Below are positions 1 through 10,877 of a DNA stretch of 64,000 nucleotides, one piece after another. Both the position numbers and the translations under genes were made by a program. The notes beneath the pieces were generated by a model. That model searched no databases, was not told where the DNA came from, and saw only the letters and a list, made by a program, of their open reading frames with translations. This stretch comes from Spongilla lacustris. Taxonomy: Eukaryota; Porifera; Demospongiae; Spongillida; Spongillidae. The DNA lies in contig OX442416.1 of NCBI GenBank assembly GCA_949361645.1, positions 16,620,993-16,684,992 of the forward strand. The letters run 5' to 3'. Position 1 is the stretch's first letter, and every line of letters begins with the position of its first letter.

Positions 1-88
1 GAGGGAGGGAGGGAGGGAGGGAGGGAGGGAGGGAGGGAGGGGAGGGAGGGAGGAGGGAGGGAGGGAGGGAGGGAGGGAGGGAGGGAGT
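1..88. repeat. (GGGA)n microsatellite
   Basis: The window opens in a purine-only tract of GGGA units with occasional register slips. It may start outside the window. Confidence 0.97.
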
Positions 89-674
89 CTATTTGAGTAG
101 CCGTGTGCACTGGCAACGCTGGCACAATCTGTGATATGAAGTCATGGGATTTGTAGAAGGGGTGAGGAGGGAGGGCTGGTTTCCAAGGGGTAGGCATCCA
201 TGGGGTGTGTGATTGAGCATATCATAAGCATGCTCCCATTATCAGACATCGTCGGTACCTCCCTCCTCCTCCTGGCCTCCTCACGTCTTTGCTCATGTAA
301 ATTGGTGTGTTATGTGTAGTGTTTGAGGGCGTGTGTGTTGTGATGGGAGGAGTTCTGGTGGAAGGACTAGGAGGACGTCTGGTGGGAAATGCGTAACACT
401 CTCAGGAAACACGTCCTATATAGCTGTGCTATTGATAGTTTTGTATATGTTTACATTTACCATTCCTCTCACAGGCTCCATCAGACCCAATGTCTCCATG
501 GCCTGGTAGTGTACATGTAAGTGGGTGGGTATACCAGGATGCACGTGTGTTTAATAGTGCTTGCTATGTTTACAGTGCACAAGTTGGAACATCATTGTGG
601 CAAGTCAATGTAAGTGTGGGTGGAAGTGGGTGTGGTTTAGGGGTGTAGAAGGAAGATGGGTGAATTTGAATGAG

Positions 675-758
675 ATCTACATGTATGGCCGGTTGAACCT
701 CAACCTTGTCTGTGCCAATGCTACAGCTATTCTCTCTAGGATAGCTCCTCCACCATAG
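675..758 (+). mobile_element. 3' tail remnant of RLE-type retroelement
   Basis: A short open stretch encodes YGRLNLNLVCANATAILSR. It matches the extreme C-terminus seen in the longer retroelement copies of this window, for example the GRLNLTLIRANS..AILSR tail near 57263-57320. Nothing of the rest of the element is recognisable upstream, so this is a 3' fragment. The flanking 89-674 and 759-1209 hold no gene I can support. Confidence 0.55.
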
Positions 759-1209
759 AGCTGAATATTGTATTTATGTGCTATAATTGTATGATTTGTA
801 TTAACATGTAATAGTAAATATCAAGACATGTTGAATATACATGTAAAGAATGCAAAACAAGTATACAAAGTGGACACACTTTTGCCCTGGAACATGCCAG
901 CGCGATTGTATCCCCAAAATAGAAAGTCCGTATTAAGTGATGCAGTTAGGACGTCATCTAAGCCAGTGAATGGTGACAATACTGTAGGGCCAAAAGTGGT
1001 AGGTTTTGGCTAACATCTAATTGCTTCAGTTGTGTAAATAAAAGAAAGATATAATGCAAAGTTACATGTACAATAAAGTACCGAGGTATACTACATGCAG
1101 GTGTACATGCATGTGCCCAGAAATATCTCACAGGGGTATGCTGTTGTAGCCATATGCACTTCAGCTCTAGGTGCATACACATGAGGGGTGCATCATAACT
1201 TTAATACAA

Positions 1210-1548
1210 CTATTGTTCATGATAGCGTTTTAACCCTTTGTGGCACCAGGTGCATATTTCAGTCACATGCACGAGATGATAGCACATACATGGATGCAGA
1301 AATGAAGACTCCATAAGTAAGAGGAGGCATGTGCTACATAAACTAATGGCTATTCAAGGATCCATGTAGAACAACTATCAAAATTCCAGCAACACTACAT
1401 AAACTGTTACCAGTGCATCCCTCAGGTCATACGCTTTTGGTGTGCACATTTTTGGTGTGGGGGAAACTAATACAAGTAGTAATCAACAATTGACAGGTTT
1501 TATGGAGCAACATTTAGTGGCACAAAAACATATTCGTTACATGCACAT
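1210..1548. repeat. Dispersed duplication, copy A (upstream of giant gene 1)
   Basis: This block matches 39935-40265 in the same orientation, with small indels. Shared landmarks are GAAGACTCCATAAGT, GAGGAGGCATGTGCTACATA, CAGTGCATCCCTCAGGTCAT and GACAGGTTTTATGGAG. In both places it lies upstream of the 36-bp minisatellite and then a giant beta-helix/TM gene, so it belongs to a duplicated 5' flanking region. No coding content is evident. Confidence 0.85.
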
Positions 1549-2029
1549 GTACATGCATGCATATGCGTGTAGGCACCCAAAGGCTCATAATACTCATAAA
1601 TTCATATCCAACCTTGTTATTTTGTGTTGGAGATGTGTATTGGATGGTCTATATTTGTGCTTGGGAAAGGTTGTTTTTTTTGTTGTTGGTATGCATGATC
1701 AAAGAGCAGTGATAGTATCCAGCAAAACCACTGTGCACCCTTCTGGCTTTACACTTTCCTAACTTTTTATGCATACAAATTGTACATCATGACCCTTACT
1801 GTAGGTCCCCTCCTATGCTGCCACGCCCACTACTGCACCCTCAACTCCCGCCACCTCTCCTACTGACAAGGTTAGTCTGACCACACCCACCAAGCACGTG
1901 TATTCTGAACAATGTGGTACATAGAGGCTGAAATGTGTTCTTGGCAAAGACTGGAGTGGTCAGGGGACTAGAATGTGTTTTATTTTGTGGGCAAAGGCCT
2001 GGGGACTGGGCTGAAATAGTACTCCCTCC

Positions 2030-2048
2030 CTCCCCCCCCCCCCCCCCC
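2030..2048. repeat. poly-C run
   Basis: A near-uninterrupted C homopolymer, one of more than ten long C or G runs in the window. Confidence 0.95.
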
Positions 2049-2204
2049 ATACACAGCCCAATGATACTGCTGAGGGTGTGTACACTTATCTGGATAAACT
2101 TGTCTCGAGGACATTGTCCAGGACCTGACCACGCCCCCTCCAATCATGGCAAACTGACTTGCAGCTGCAATGTGACATTTATTTTGTGCGTGTGTAAGAT
2201 TTTT

Positions 2205-2645
2205 TCCTGTAACGTTGATGCAGCACTCATACATGTACACATCTGTAACGCTGATGCAGCACTCATACATGTACACATCTGTAACGTTAATGCAGCACTC
2301 ATACATATACACATCTGTAACATTGATGCAGCACTCATACATGTACACATCTGTAACGTTAATGCAGCACTCATACATTACACATCTGTAACTTTGATGT
2401 AGCACTCATACATGTACACATCTGTAACGTTGATGCAGCACTCATACATTACACATCTGTAACGTTGATGCAGCACTCATACATGTACACTTCTGTAACA
2501 TTGATGCAGCACTCATGCATGTACACTTCTGTAACGTTGATGCAGCACTCATACATGTACACATCTGTAACGTTGATGCAGCACTCATACATGTACACAT
2601 CTGTAACGTTGATGCAGCATTCATACATGTACACATCTGTAACAT
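2205..2645. repeat. 36-bp minisatellite, about 12 units
   Basis: Tandem units are built around GTAACGTTGATGCAGCACTC followed by ATACATGTACACATCT, 36 bp each, with some units shortened by loss of GT in the ATACATGTACAC part. Because 36 is divisible by three and stops are rare, several frames stay open on both strands, giving 12-residue peptide repeats such as MYECCINVTDVY. I read these as artefacts of the repeat. The same minisatellite recurs at 40285-40560. Confidence 0.97.
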
Positions 2646-3390
2646 TCGTTCAGACAAAAGCCACTTTTTGTGAAGCGTGGGGGGGGGGGGGGGGGGGGAC
2701 GTAGTAGCTATATTGTTTATACGTCGTCCAGATCCTATGCATATGGATATTAAATTACCTGGCGAGGTTATACTATATTTCAATAATCTATCCGCGTTAT
2801 GTTGTAGGGGCGCTCTTACAGTTACGAGTTCTGGCGAACGAAGCTTTATTCGGTTTTATTTTTATTTTGAATGTTTTTTTAAATATTATATTTTATAATG
2901 ATATCAAACTTTGTGTTGTTTTCAGTCTACATCGTGATATAGAATATTTAGACTAAATTATATGTCTAAATAATCTAGATACTGCATGGGATCCTCCAAG
3001 CCGAACTTATAAATATTAACTTGAGCTTTTAGTAACGAGATATCACCAATCCAAGCACGCTAGTGAATTTAGAAACCTCTAAGGAACACCCCAGACCTTC
3101 ATGAACTGGGATTGAGCGTTTCGATTTCATCTATTGGTACGTGGCTTACAACGAAACGAGAATGGTTTGTCCGTATTTGTAGATTACTTAGTTTTTTCCA
3201 ATCCAGGTAATTTATTATCCATGGTCGTCCGGATAATTGTTACTCGCTATATGAAAGAAGTACATGTAAAATTGATACAAATAAGCAAGCAACATCGAGA
3301 TCACATTTACTCACTGGTATAGTCACCGCACGGCTTTTTATGGAATAAATCTGTAATACAGCAACTTTGCTGACGGCGCTTCCTCACTAG
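2646..3390. other. Noncoding stretch with a poly-G run
   Basis: A G run at about 2680-2698 follows the minisatellite. The remainder is AT-rich with no convincing coding segment or RNA gene. Confidence 0.6.
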
Positions 3391-3480
3391 TTGGTAGCTG
3401 TTAGTATTATCTGCTTCCCTGAGATGTTATACATGTTAATTGATTGTGCTGTGGGGACGTTCGATCGTGATTGACACCAC
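3391..3480 (+). promoter_or_regulatory. Duplicated 5' flanking segment of giant gene 1
   Basis: The segment with TTGGTAGCTGTTAGTATTAT, ACATGTTAATTGATTGTGCT and GTTCGATCGTGATTG lies about 0.4 kb upstream of the chosen start of giant gene 1. It recurs, slightly diverged and in the same orientation, at about 9299-9392 beside the inverted pseudogene. Co-travelling with the gene family suggests 5' leader or promoter sequence. No TATA or initiator assignment is possible by eye. Confidence 0.4.
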
Positions 3481-3872
3481 TTGCGACACATATAAACCAA
3501 AGCCGTTCGCGATCGCTTCTCAAGTAAGTCTAAGTAGATCGGGCTACTCTTTTGCTTGGTCTTTCGTATGTACATGTATGAGTGATACAGCTGTGAACTT
3601 GAAAACTATGCATATGCTTGTATGTGCTTGACCCGTTGACATAATAATGAGGTCCAGGTACATGTACATAGTACGGTATGTGTGCGTGTAAAAGGAACTT
3701 CACAATTTTAACAACTTCTACGCCCTTGCAAAGCAATGAATCTGCAAAGATAAAAGCTATGCAATCGCTGCTATTAGCCTCGTCAGCAACATTTATGTAT
3801 ATCTGGCACATGAAAATCGCCTGTCAGTCACTAACGTCTGTAATATCGCGTGTCAGTAAGGGTATATCAGTA

Positions 3873-6800
3873 ATGATGACGATGACACATACGATACTTG
3901 TGTTATCTATCCTTGGGAGCTATGTGGTCAGCCTCACCGCTACCATACCGCCTGACTATGCTCTACAGGACGTCGACTACCTGTGCAACGGATCGCTCAA
4001 GTCCAATACAACCGTGCTATTGGACGGTGGGGAATATCGCATATCTACGATTTGTACCATTTCCAATATTGACAACGTTACTATCATGGGGTCTTCGATA
4101 AATAATACCGTGATTCGCTGCGAAGAAGGGAGTGGACTTCAGTTTGTTTCAGTACAACAGTTGACCATGGAGAGAGTGACGTTCATTACCTGTGGTATAA
4201 TTCTAACCTACACCGAAAACACTCTTATCACAACCTGCATATTTCAGGACAGCATTGCTACTGATTACTTTGGTAGTGCTGTGACGATGAATGGATCAAC
4301 AGGCAATGTTAGCATCACAGACTGCACATTTCAGAACAACAGTGCTACTGTTCATGGTGGTGCTATGTATTTGTATGACCCAACAGGGAATGTTAACATC
4401 ACAAACTGTACATTTCAGAACAACAATGCTATTGATGGTGGTGCTGTGTGGTTCAATGGATCAACAGACAATACTAGCATCACAAACTGTACATTTCAGA
4501 ACAACAGTGCTACTTATGATGGTGGTGCTGTGTGGTTGAATGGATCAATAGTCAATGTTAGCATCACAAACTGTACATTTCAGAACAACAGTGCTGCTTA
4601 TGGTGGTGGTGCTGTGATGTTGGATGGATCAGTTAGCATCACAAACTGCACATTTAAAAATAACAGTGCTACTTATGAAGGTGGTGCTGTGCGATTGGCT
4701 GAATCAACAAGCAATGTTAGCATCACAAACTGCACATTTCAAAACAACAGTGCTATTAATGGTGGTGCTGTGTGGTTGTATGGACCAACAGGCAATGTTA
4801 GCATCCCAAACTGTAGATTTCAGAACAACAGTGCTACTTATGATGGTGGTGCTGTGTGGTTGGAAGGATCAACAGGCAATGTTTATATCACAAACTGCAA
4901 TTTTCAGAACAACAGTGCTACTAATGATGGTGCTGCTGTGCGGTTGGTGAATAATCACTTAGTCTTTATTGATAAATCAACTTTTATTACTAACACTGCA
5001 GGCAGAGGTGCAGCAGTCTATGCCTCATACGACTATTCCAGTAGAAATCAAAAAGGCAACCTAATTATTCAGGAAGTGATAGTTGAAAACAATTACTGCT
5101 CTTATAATGAATACCACATGAATAAGGGAGGGGCCATTTATTTCAATGGAATGAGAGTGGAAATTATTGGAGACACTACCACAGGAAGTCAGTTCTTGTC
5201 TAACTATCCCCTGGGGGCCATACAAGGAGAAAATGGATTTCTGCAGCTGCAGGGTAATGTATCATTTTATAATAACACAGGGGAGAATGGAGGGGCCATA
5301 AGCCTGGCTAATGTACCACTCAACTTTGATGACAGTTGCAGTGTGGAATTTTCCAGAAATAATGCAATAGGGTTTGGTGGTGCTATTTACGATGATGGAA
5401 GTCTATTTTCTAACGAAATTGAACGGACTTGCACAATATCTTTTGGTTATCAAGGATGCTCAATCACCTTCACTGATAACCATGCACAGCAAGGTGGTCA
5501 TGCTGTGTATGCCACACCCATTTATAACTGCTTTTGCATTCATGGTGATTCGACTCTTGTATGTGAAAATTTGACTAGCTACATTTTTGTGCATTTCACT
5601 ATTACTCCATTACCACAAGACCTCAATGACAATCAAGTACTCTCGTTTCCAACATATGTGCAGCTATGTAACAGCAGTGACTCTGACTTGTGTCAAAATG
5701 ATGGAAAGGTTACCACATATCCTGGTGGGACTGTGCGACTTTATATTACCTCTGTAGATGGTGGAAATAACCTATCACCCAGTGTGGTTTATGCATCAAT
5801 TAACACAAATAGCGACATAACATTTGGACCTGGTCAGAAAGCTCAGTGGATAGGATCAGTATGCAGTACAATAGAATATAAAATCTCTGGACCAGAAGTG
5901 ACTTCACTAAGCCTGGTTCTGTTCACGTATCCTGGTAGTTACCCAACAGTCATTGAAGTGGAGCTGTTACCATGTGAACCAGGGTTCATTTTCTCGTCAA
6001 ATTCTTCTACATGTCACTGTTCTCCATTCTTGACATCATATGGAGTTGTCTGTGATACATCAGATGGTACTGTGACTATAAATAAAAATAACCGCTGGAT
6101 TGGTGTGTACAATGACACTCTTCCAGCACTGGTTTCATTCTGTCCTTTAGACTACTGCAATAGTACAATCAATAAGCTATCCTTAGGTAGACCTGGGGAC
6201 TTGTGCAGTGGAGGGCGTATTGGCATTATTTGTGGTCATTGCCATAGTAACTACAGTGTGATCTTTGGTTCTTCCCAGTGCCAGGTGTGCTCAGATATGT
6301 GGCTGAGCACACTCGTGATGTTTGCAGTGCTGGGTGCCTTACTGGTGGCAGCACTGTTCTTCCTCAACTTCACTGTCACACAAGGCACACTCTATGGACT
6401 CATCTTCTATGCCAACATTATTCAAGTCAATACTTCAATATTCTTCAGCCAATCCACTTTGAGACCATTGCAAGTGATTGTGTCCCTTGTGAACCTTGAC
6501 CTTGGGATTCCTATGTGTTTCTACGATGGTATGGATGATGCTGACAAGGCTGGCCTTCAGTTTGTGTTCCCAGCCTACATCCTCATCCTCACCATGGCAA
6601 TCATTGTGCTCTGCCACTACTGTCTTCAGCGATCTCCTACCACCTCCACTAGGTCCTGTGTGTATAGAGTATTCAAGATCATAGGACAAAGGGCAGTTGG
6701 TGTCCTATCTACTCTCATCTACTTGTCATATTCCAAGCTGTTGAGAACTGTCATTGATGTGTTCACATATTCCACAGTCCACCTGCCCAGTGGTGATATG

Positions 6801-7568
6801 TATGTCTGGTTCTTTGATGGAAATGTGTTATACCTTCATGGGAAGCATACTATAATATTTGTGGTTGCCATAGTGTCATGTACCCTATTCCTCCTACCCT
6901 ACACCTTTGCCCTCACTTTCATTCCAATCATTGAGCGGTACAGTGAACACAACAGACTGTTCAACTATCTCCACAAGAAGGCCAATCAGTTCAAACCAAT
7001 GAATGATGCCCACTATGCCCCCTATAAGGGGGAGTGGCGTTGGTGGATGGGAGCTAGGCTTTGGCTTCTGGTTCTCATATACAGTTTAAATCCAGTGCTT
7101 AGTTTTGACAATCCATCTCTGCTTCTGTCCATCCAGGCTACCATGGTGATCCTGTTCATGCTAGTACAGGCAAGAATAGAGCCATTTGGACAGTCACTTC
7201 AAAAGTCAGAAAAAACTAGAAGACGTACCAACATCTACAATCAGTTCTATAATAGTCTTGACCTGTTTTACCTCCTCAACTATATTGTACTAGCTCTGTC
7301 GATATCTTACATTCTAGACCAAAGTTCAGATCAATCACAGCTCATTGTGGTATGTGTTGGTGTTTTGGTGGGTCTGTATGTAGTGGTGGTGATGGTGATT
7401 GTCTTGTACTATCTCATTGTGGCCATCCTCAAGGCTTGTGGGATATATGACAAAACAAGACAGAAGATTGATGGGTTATTTCAAAGGAAATGTGCTTTAG
7501 TGGTTCCTGCTAGCACCACTTCCAAAGTCAACTTCGGTGAGAGGGAACCACTGTTGTGTGAAGACTAA
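3873..7568 (+). CDS. Giant PMP-repeat beta-helix / multi-TM protein (copy 1)
   Basis: A single uninterrupted frame gives 1231 residues from the ATG at 3873. The frame is open to 3678, but I chose 3873 because it opens directly on a signal peptide (THTILVLSILGSYVVSL) that the paralogue at 40759 shares, whereas the upstream residues do not match. Residues about 80-560 form a right-handed beta-helix. About eight units near 150-370 carry CTFQNNSA plus GGAV, the FxxN and GGA[ILV] motifs of chlamydial polymorphic outer membrane proteins. Each unit holds the glycosylation sequons NCT and NNS. A Cys-rich module (GDLCSGG..G.ICGHC, residues about 775-808) precedes about nine or ten membrane segments (809-1187) and a short charged tail ending CED. 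Probable role: a cell-surface receptor or adhesin whose ectodomain varies in repeat number. No ligand or signalling partner can be inferred. No introns are visible. Confidence 0.88.
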   Translation: MMTMTHTILVLSILGSYVVSLTATIPPDYALQDVDYLCNGSLKSNTTVLLDGGEYRISTICTISNIDNVTIMGSSINNTVIRCEEGSGLQFVSVQQLTMERVTFITCGIILTYTENTLITTCIFQDSIATDYFGSAVTMNGSTGNVSITDCTFQNNSATVHGGAMYLYDPTGNVNITNCTFQNNNAIDGGAVWFNGSTDNTSITNCTFQNNSATYDGGAVWLNGSIVNVSITNCTFQNNSAAYGGGAVMLDGSVSITNCTFKNNSATYEGGAVRLAESTSNVSITNCTFQNNSAINGGAVWLYGPTGNVSIPNCRFQNNSATYDGGAVWLEGSTGNVYITNCNFQNNSATNDGAAVRLVNNHLVFIDKSTFITNTAGRGAAVYASYDYSSRNQKGNLIIQEVIVENNYCSYNEYHMNKGGAIYFNGMRVEIIGDTTTGSQFLSNYPLGAIQGENGFLQLQGNVSFYNNTGENGGAISLANVPLNFDDSCSVEFSRNNAIGFGGAIYDDGSLFSNEIERTCTISFGYQGCSITFTDNHAQQGGHAVYATPIYNCFCIHGDSTLVCENLTSYIFVHFTITPLPQDLNDNQVLSFPTYVQLCNSSDSDLCQNDGKVTTYPGGTVRLYITSVDGGNNLSPSVVYASINTNSDITFGPGQKAQWIGSVCSTIEYKISGPEVTSLSLVLFTYPGSYPTVIEVELLPCEPGFIFSSNSSTCHCSPFLTSYGVVCDTSDGTVTINKNNRWIGVYNDTLPALVSFCPLDYCNSTINKLSLGRPGDLCSGGRIGIICGHCHSNYSVIFGSSQCQVCSDMWLSTLVMFAVLGALLVAALFFLNFTVTQGTLYGLIFYANIIQVNTSIFFSQSTLRPLQVIVSLVNLDLGIPMCFYDGMDDADKAGLQFVFPAYILILTMAIIVLCHYCLQRSPTTSTRSCVYRVFKIIGQRAVGVLSTLIYLSYSKLLRTVIDVFTYSTVHLPSGDMYVWFFDGNVLYLHGKHTIIFVVAIVSCTLFLLPYTFALTFIPIIERYSEHNRLFNYLHKKANQFKPMNDAHYAPYKGEWRWWMGARLWLLVLIYSLNPVLSFDNPSLLLSIQATMVILFMLVQARIEPFGQSLQKSEKTRRRTNIYNQFYNSLDLFYLLNYIVLALSISYILDQSSDQSQLIVVCVGVLVGLYVVVVMVIVLYYLIVAILKACGIYDKTRQKIDGLFQRKCALVVPASTTSKVNFGEREPLLCED

Positions 7569-8740
7569 AGTATATATGAGATGTTGTGTGTTCATAGTAT
7601 CATTATTATATCTGTTTACTTTTGCTTAGGGTGTGTAACCTTTTTCATAAATCAAAATCATTATTTCGACAATGAAAAAAAGTCCAATCAATTTTTCGGG
7701 TTTGTAGCAACTTGCAAATCCGTTATTAGTAACATTAAATCGATTTAGGCGATTAATGCACTATTGATTTGCCAATGATTACCTAGTTTTTTTTGCACGC
7801 GTGCTCTATAAGATAGTATCCACAGGGACTGCGAACAAGGTGCATTATTCAATGTTGCGCCAAACCCACTCACTGGAGTGGTGGTGGATGGGAATTAAAT
7901 TTTTTTTTCACCGATAAACACGTTCTTGTTTGTTCGCTCGCTACCAAATCACTACTCGGCACTAAGTACAGGCAGGGACAAATAAGATTTTTAGCTTATT
8001 GAGATAGATACGAAAATGTCTATCGGTAGTTTTCTAAAGAACCAGTAGCTTGTGCTCGACTTGAAACAACTAAAATGTTCCTTTCAGGTGCATAATGCCT
8101 GAAACACTTATAATTCCCATCCGTTGCCTCGAAAGTTACAACTGATCCATTGTTCAAACAGCATATAATACTTAAGTACTGTCACTGAGCAGAGCCAGAT
8201 AGAAACCTCATGGTGGAACACTGTACTGCTCCACGCATATGGCAAAGCCACCAATCAAGACATGTACATCCGAACGTCTCGAAAAGACTGGTGTCTCTGG
8301 AGAGGAAGAAGAGAGCCTCCACACACAGCCTGCCACTTCAGTCAGCCTCACCTCTGGGGTGGTCTGTCAGGATGCCACCTCCATGAACATGACATGCTCC
8401 ATACTAGGAACAACAGCAGTAGTAACATTGATCAACTGTTACAATCCTTCCTGGTGCATGATGCACCAGGAAGCAGTAAAGTGCTGAGTGTCACAAAGAC
8501 TCTCAGCTGTACCCTGATGGTGTCCTGGGCATATGCTGACAACAGCAGCATGCAGTCAACCATGACCTGCTGGTCCCCTGGTGGATGGGCTGGCATGAAC
8601 GGGGCAAACATTGCATTGTATAAAGTTATTTGGACACCTGTCACCTGTGCAAAAGAGTACCGTAACGTAGCGCGTTTGATTAGCGCACATTACTGCACAC
8701 GTACTATAATTCAGAGAGCGTATTTAAATTACCGTGCCAG
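7569..8740. other. Gene 3' flank and unassigned sequence
   Basis: The first 60 bases after the stop resemble the 3' flanks at 44902 and 63938 (ATGTTGTGTGTT, then AGTATC). The part at 8239-8640 has overlapping open frames on both strands and a Ser/Thr-rich translation. I recognise no domain and see no convincing splice structure, so I call no gene. Confidence 0.5.
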
Positions 8741-8743
8741 TGC

Positions 8744-9005
8744 AGTGGCGTCGGAAGAAGATAATAGTAGGGGGGGCGCTAAGGGTGCTGCCCCGGGGAG
8801 GGTGCGGAAGGGGGGCACCCCTCCCGCCCAGCTAGGGGGCATGGGGGAGCGCGTTGAGCTCCCCCATCGGGGTCTGGGGCGGAACCCCAGAAGCCAACGT
8901 TTTTTGCGTTTAAAAAACTCCAAAAACTACACAAAAACGCGGCGGCCACGCAAGACCGGCAAGAGGCCTAGGCCTTTATTACACATGTATAAATACGTGT
9001 ACTAA
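8744..9005 (-). mobile_element. GC-rich dispersed repeat (inverted relative to 27118-27365)
   Basis: Read on the minus strand it runs CGTTGGCTTCTGGGG, CCAGACCCCGATGGGGGAGC, GGGCGGGAGGGG, then a C run, closely matching the plus strand at about 27145-27265. The edge CAGTGGCGTCGG resembles the ends of short nonautonomous DNA transposons. It has no coding capacity; the open frames come from low complexity. Confidence 0.65.
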
Positions 9006-9298
9006 GTCTAAGCGCCCCCACCAAAAAAAATGGCTCGTACGAGCGTATCGTCGTAATCATTAACACTAGCGCGTACCTGTTTCAATATTTTTGGAAAGAA
9101 AATTCAAATGGTGCTCTAACAAGATTTTGAAGAACGGCGCGCAGCAGAGCTCGAGATTTCGACAATACACTCGTTCAAACACGAGCAATTTTTTGGTGGG
9201 GGCTGAGGGGGTTAGTATTATTCTTTGCTGACACTTCTTCACTGCGATACGCGAACCAACCAGCAATTAATATGGCAGTTAACCCCACGCGAGTGGGA

Positions 9299-9400
9299 AT
9301 TGGCAGCTGTTAGCATTATCTGATTCACTGAAATGTTGTACATGTTAATTGATTGTGCTGTGTGGATGTTCGATCGTAATTGGCACTACATGTACATGCA
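9299..9400 (+). repeat. Second copy of the giant-gene 5' flank
   Basis: It matches 3391-3480 (GGCAGCTGTTAGCATTATCT, ACATGTTAATTGATTGTGCT, GTTCGATCGTAATTG) in direct orientation. Instead of the signal-peptide exon, the sequence right of it is the 3' broken end of an inverted family member, so the block has been separated from its gene. Confidence 0.75.
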
Positions 9401-9424
9401 GTGATACTTAGGATTGTGAATAAA

Positions 9425-10877
9425 CTAGCTGTGCATGGTTATCAGTGAAGGTGATGGAGCTACTTACGTCAAAAGAATCTGCAATGAATTGTATGATGCA
9501 AGGAAAATGTGCTCTTTCCTTTGAAGATGGACCCCCATCATTGTAAATAGCACCACCATACCCTGTTGCAACATTTCTGTAAAATTCAACTCTGCAACTG
9601 TCATCGAAGTAGAGTGGTGCATTGTTAGACAGACTTATGGCCCCTCCATTCTCTCCTGTGTTATTATAAAATAATACATTACCATGCAGCTGCAAAAATC
9701 CAATTTCTTCTGTGATGGCCCCCAGGGGAGATCGAGAGTTAGACAAGAACTTACTTCCTGTGGTAGTGTCTCCAATAATTTTCACTGTCATTACACTGAA
9801 GTAAATGGCCCCTCCCCTAATCATTGGGTATCCATTACAAGAGCAGTGATTGTTTTCAACTATCACTTCCTGAAGAATGAGGTGGCCTTGCTGAATTATG
9901 GAGTTGCCATCATACATGTTTGAAGCATAGACTGCTGCACCTCTGACTGCAGTGTTATTAATAAAAGTTGATTTATCAATAGTCACTAAGTCAGTTACAG
10001 ATATACAAATAGCACCACCATCAAAAGTAGCACTGTTGTTTTGAAATGTGCAGCTTGTGATTCTAACATAGCCTGCTGATGACAACCACACAGCACCACT
10101 ATTAGTAGCACTGTTGTTCTGAAATGTGCAATTCGTGATGCTAAAATTGCCTGTTGATCCATTGAACCACACAGCACTACCATCAGTAGCACTGTTATTC
10201 TGAAATGTGCAGTTTGTGATGCTACCAATGCCTTCTATTACAAACCAAACAGCACCACCACTCTCTCCATAAGCAGCATTGTTGTTCTGAAATGTGCAGT
10301 TTGTGATGCTAACATTGCCTTCTGATGCAGATAACAAAGCACCACCGTTGTTGTTCTGAAATGTGCAATCTGCGACGATAACATTGCCTATTGGTCCATC
10401 CAATATCACAGCACCACCACCATCAGCAGCACTGTTGTTCTGAAATGTGCACCTTGTGATGGTAACAGTGGCTGGTGATCCAAACAGGTGCACAGCACCA
10501 TGCACCATAAGTAGCACTGTTGTTCTGAAATGTGCAGTTTGTGATACGAGTGTTTTCGGTGTCAGATAGAATTATACCACAGCTAATGAACGTCATTCTC
10601 TCCATGGTCAACTGTTGTACTGAAACAAACTGAAATCCACTTCCTCCTTCGCAGCGAATCGTGGTGCTATTTATCGAAGACCCAATTATAGTCACGTTGT
10701 CAATATTGGAAATGGAGATATGCGATGTTCCCCACCGTCCAATACCACGGTTGTATTGGAGTTGAGCGATCCGTTGCACAGGTAGTCGACGTCAGCTGGC
10801 GGTATGGTAGCGGTGAGGCTGATCACAAAGATAGATAACACAAGTATCGTCTGGGCCGTGTGCGTTATCTGAATCAT
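9425..10877 (-). pseudogene. Giant beta-helix/TM gene, N-terminal half only
   Basis: On the minus strand a start with signal peptide (HTAQTILVLSIFVISL) leads into DVDYLCNGSLNSNTT, as in the intact paralogues. Against copy 1 about 10 bases are missing near 10710, and about 4 extra bases (GCAT) lie near 10495; both shift the frame. About seven CTFQNN repeat units follow, then the conserved block to SITFTDNHAQ, where homology stops abruptly near 9427. The Cys-rich module and all membrane segments are absent. The chosen limits are the homology limits. A secreted beta-helix fragment could only arise if the shifts were bypassed, so I call it a pseudogene. Confidence 0.85.

Noticed and set aside
1980..2783. 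Overlapping open frames with 12-residue repeats on both strands
   Set aside because: They come from the 36-bp minisatellite, whose period is divisible by three; no domain or start context supports a gene.
3678..3872. Use of the upstream ATG (3678) as the giant gene 1 start
   Set aside because: The 65 extra residues are not conserved in the paralogue and would bury the signal peptide.
8239..9005. Possible exon(s) of a secreted or Ig-like protein
   Set aside because: Two overlapping frames are open, no domain is recognised, and the right part overlaps the GC-rich mobile repeat.
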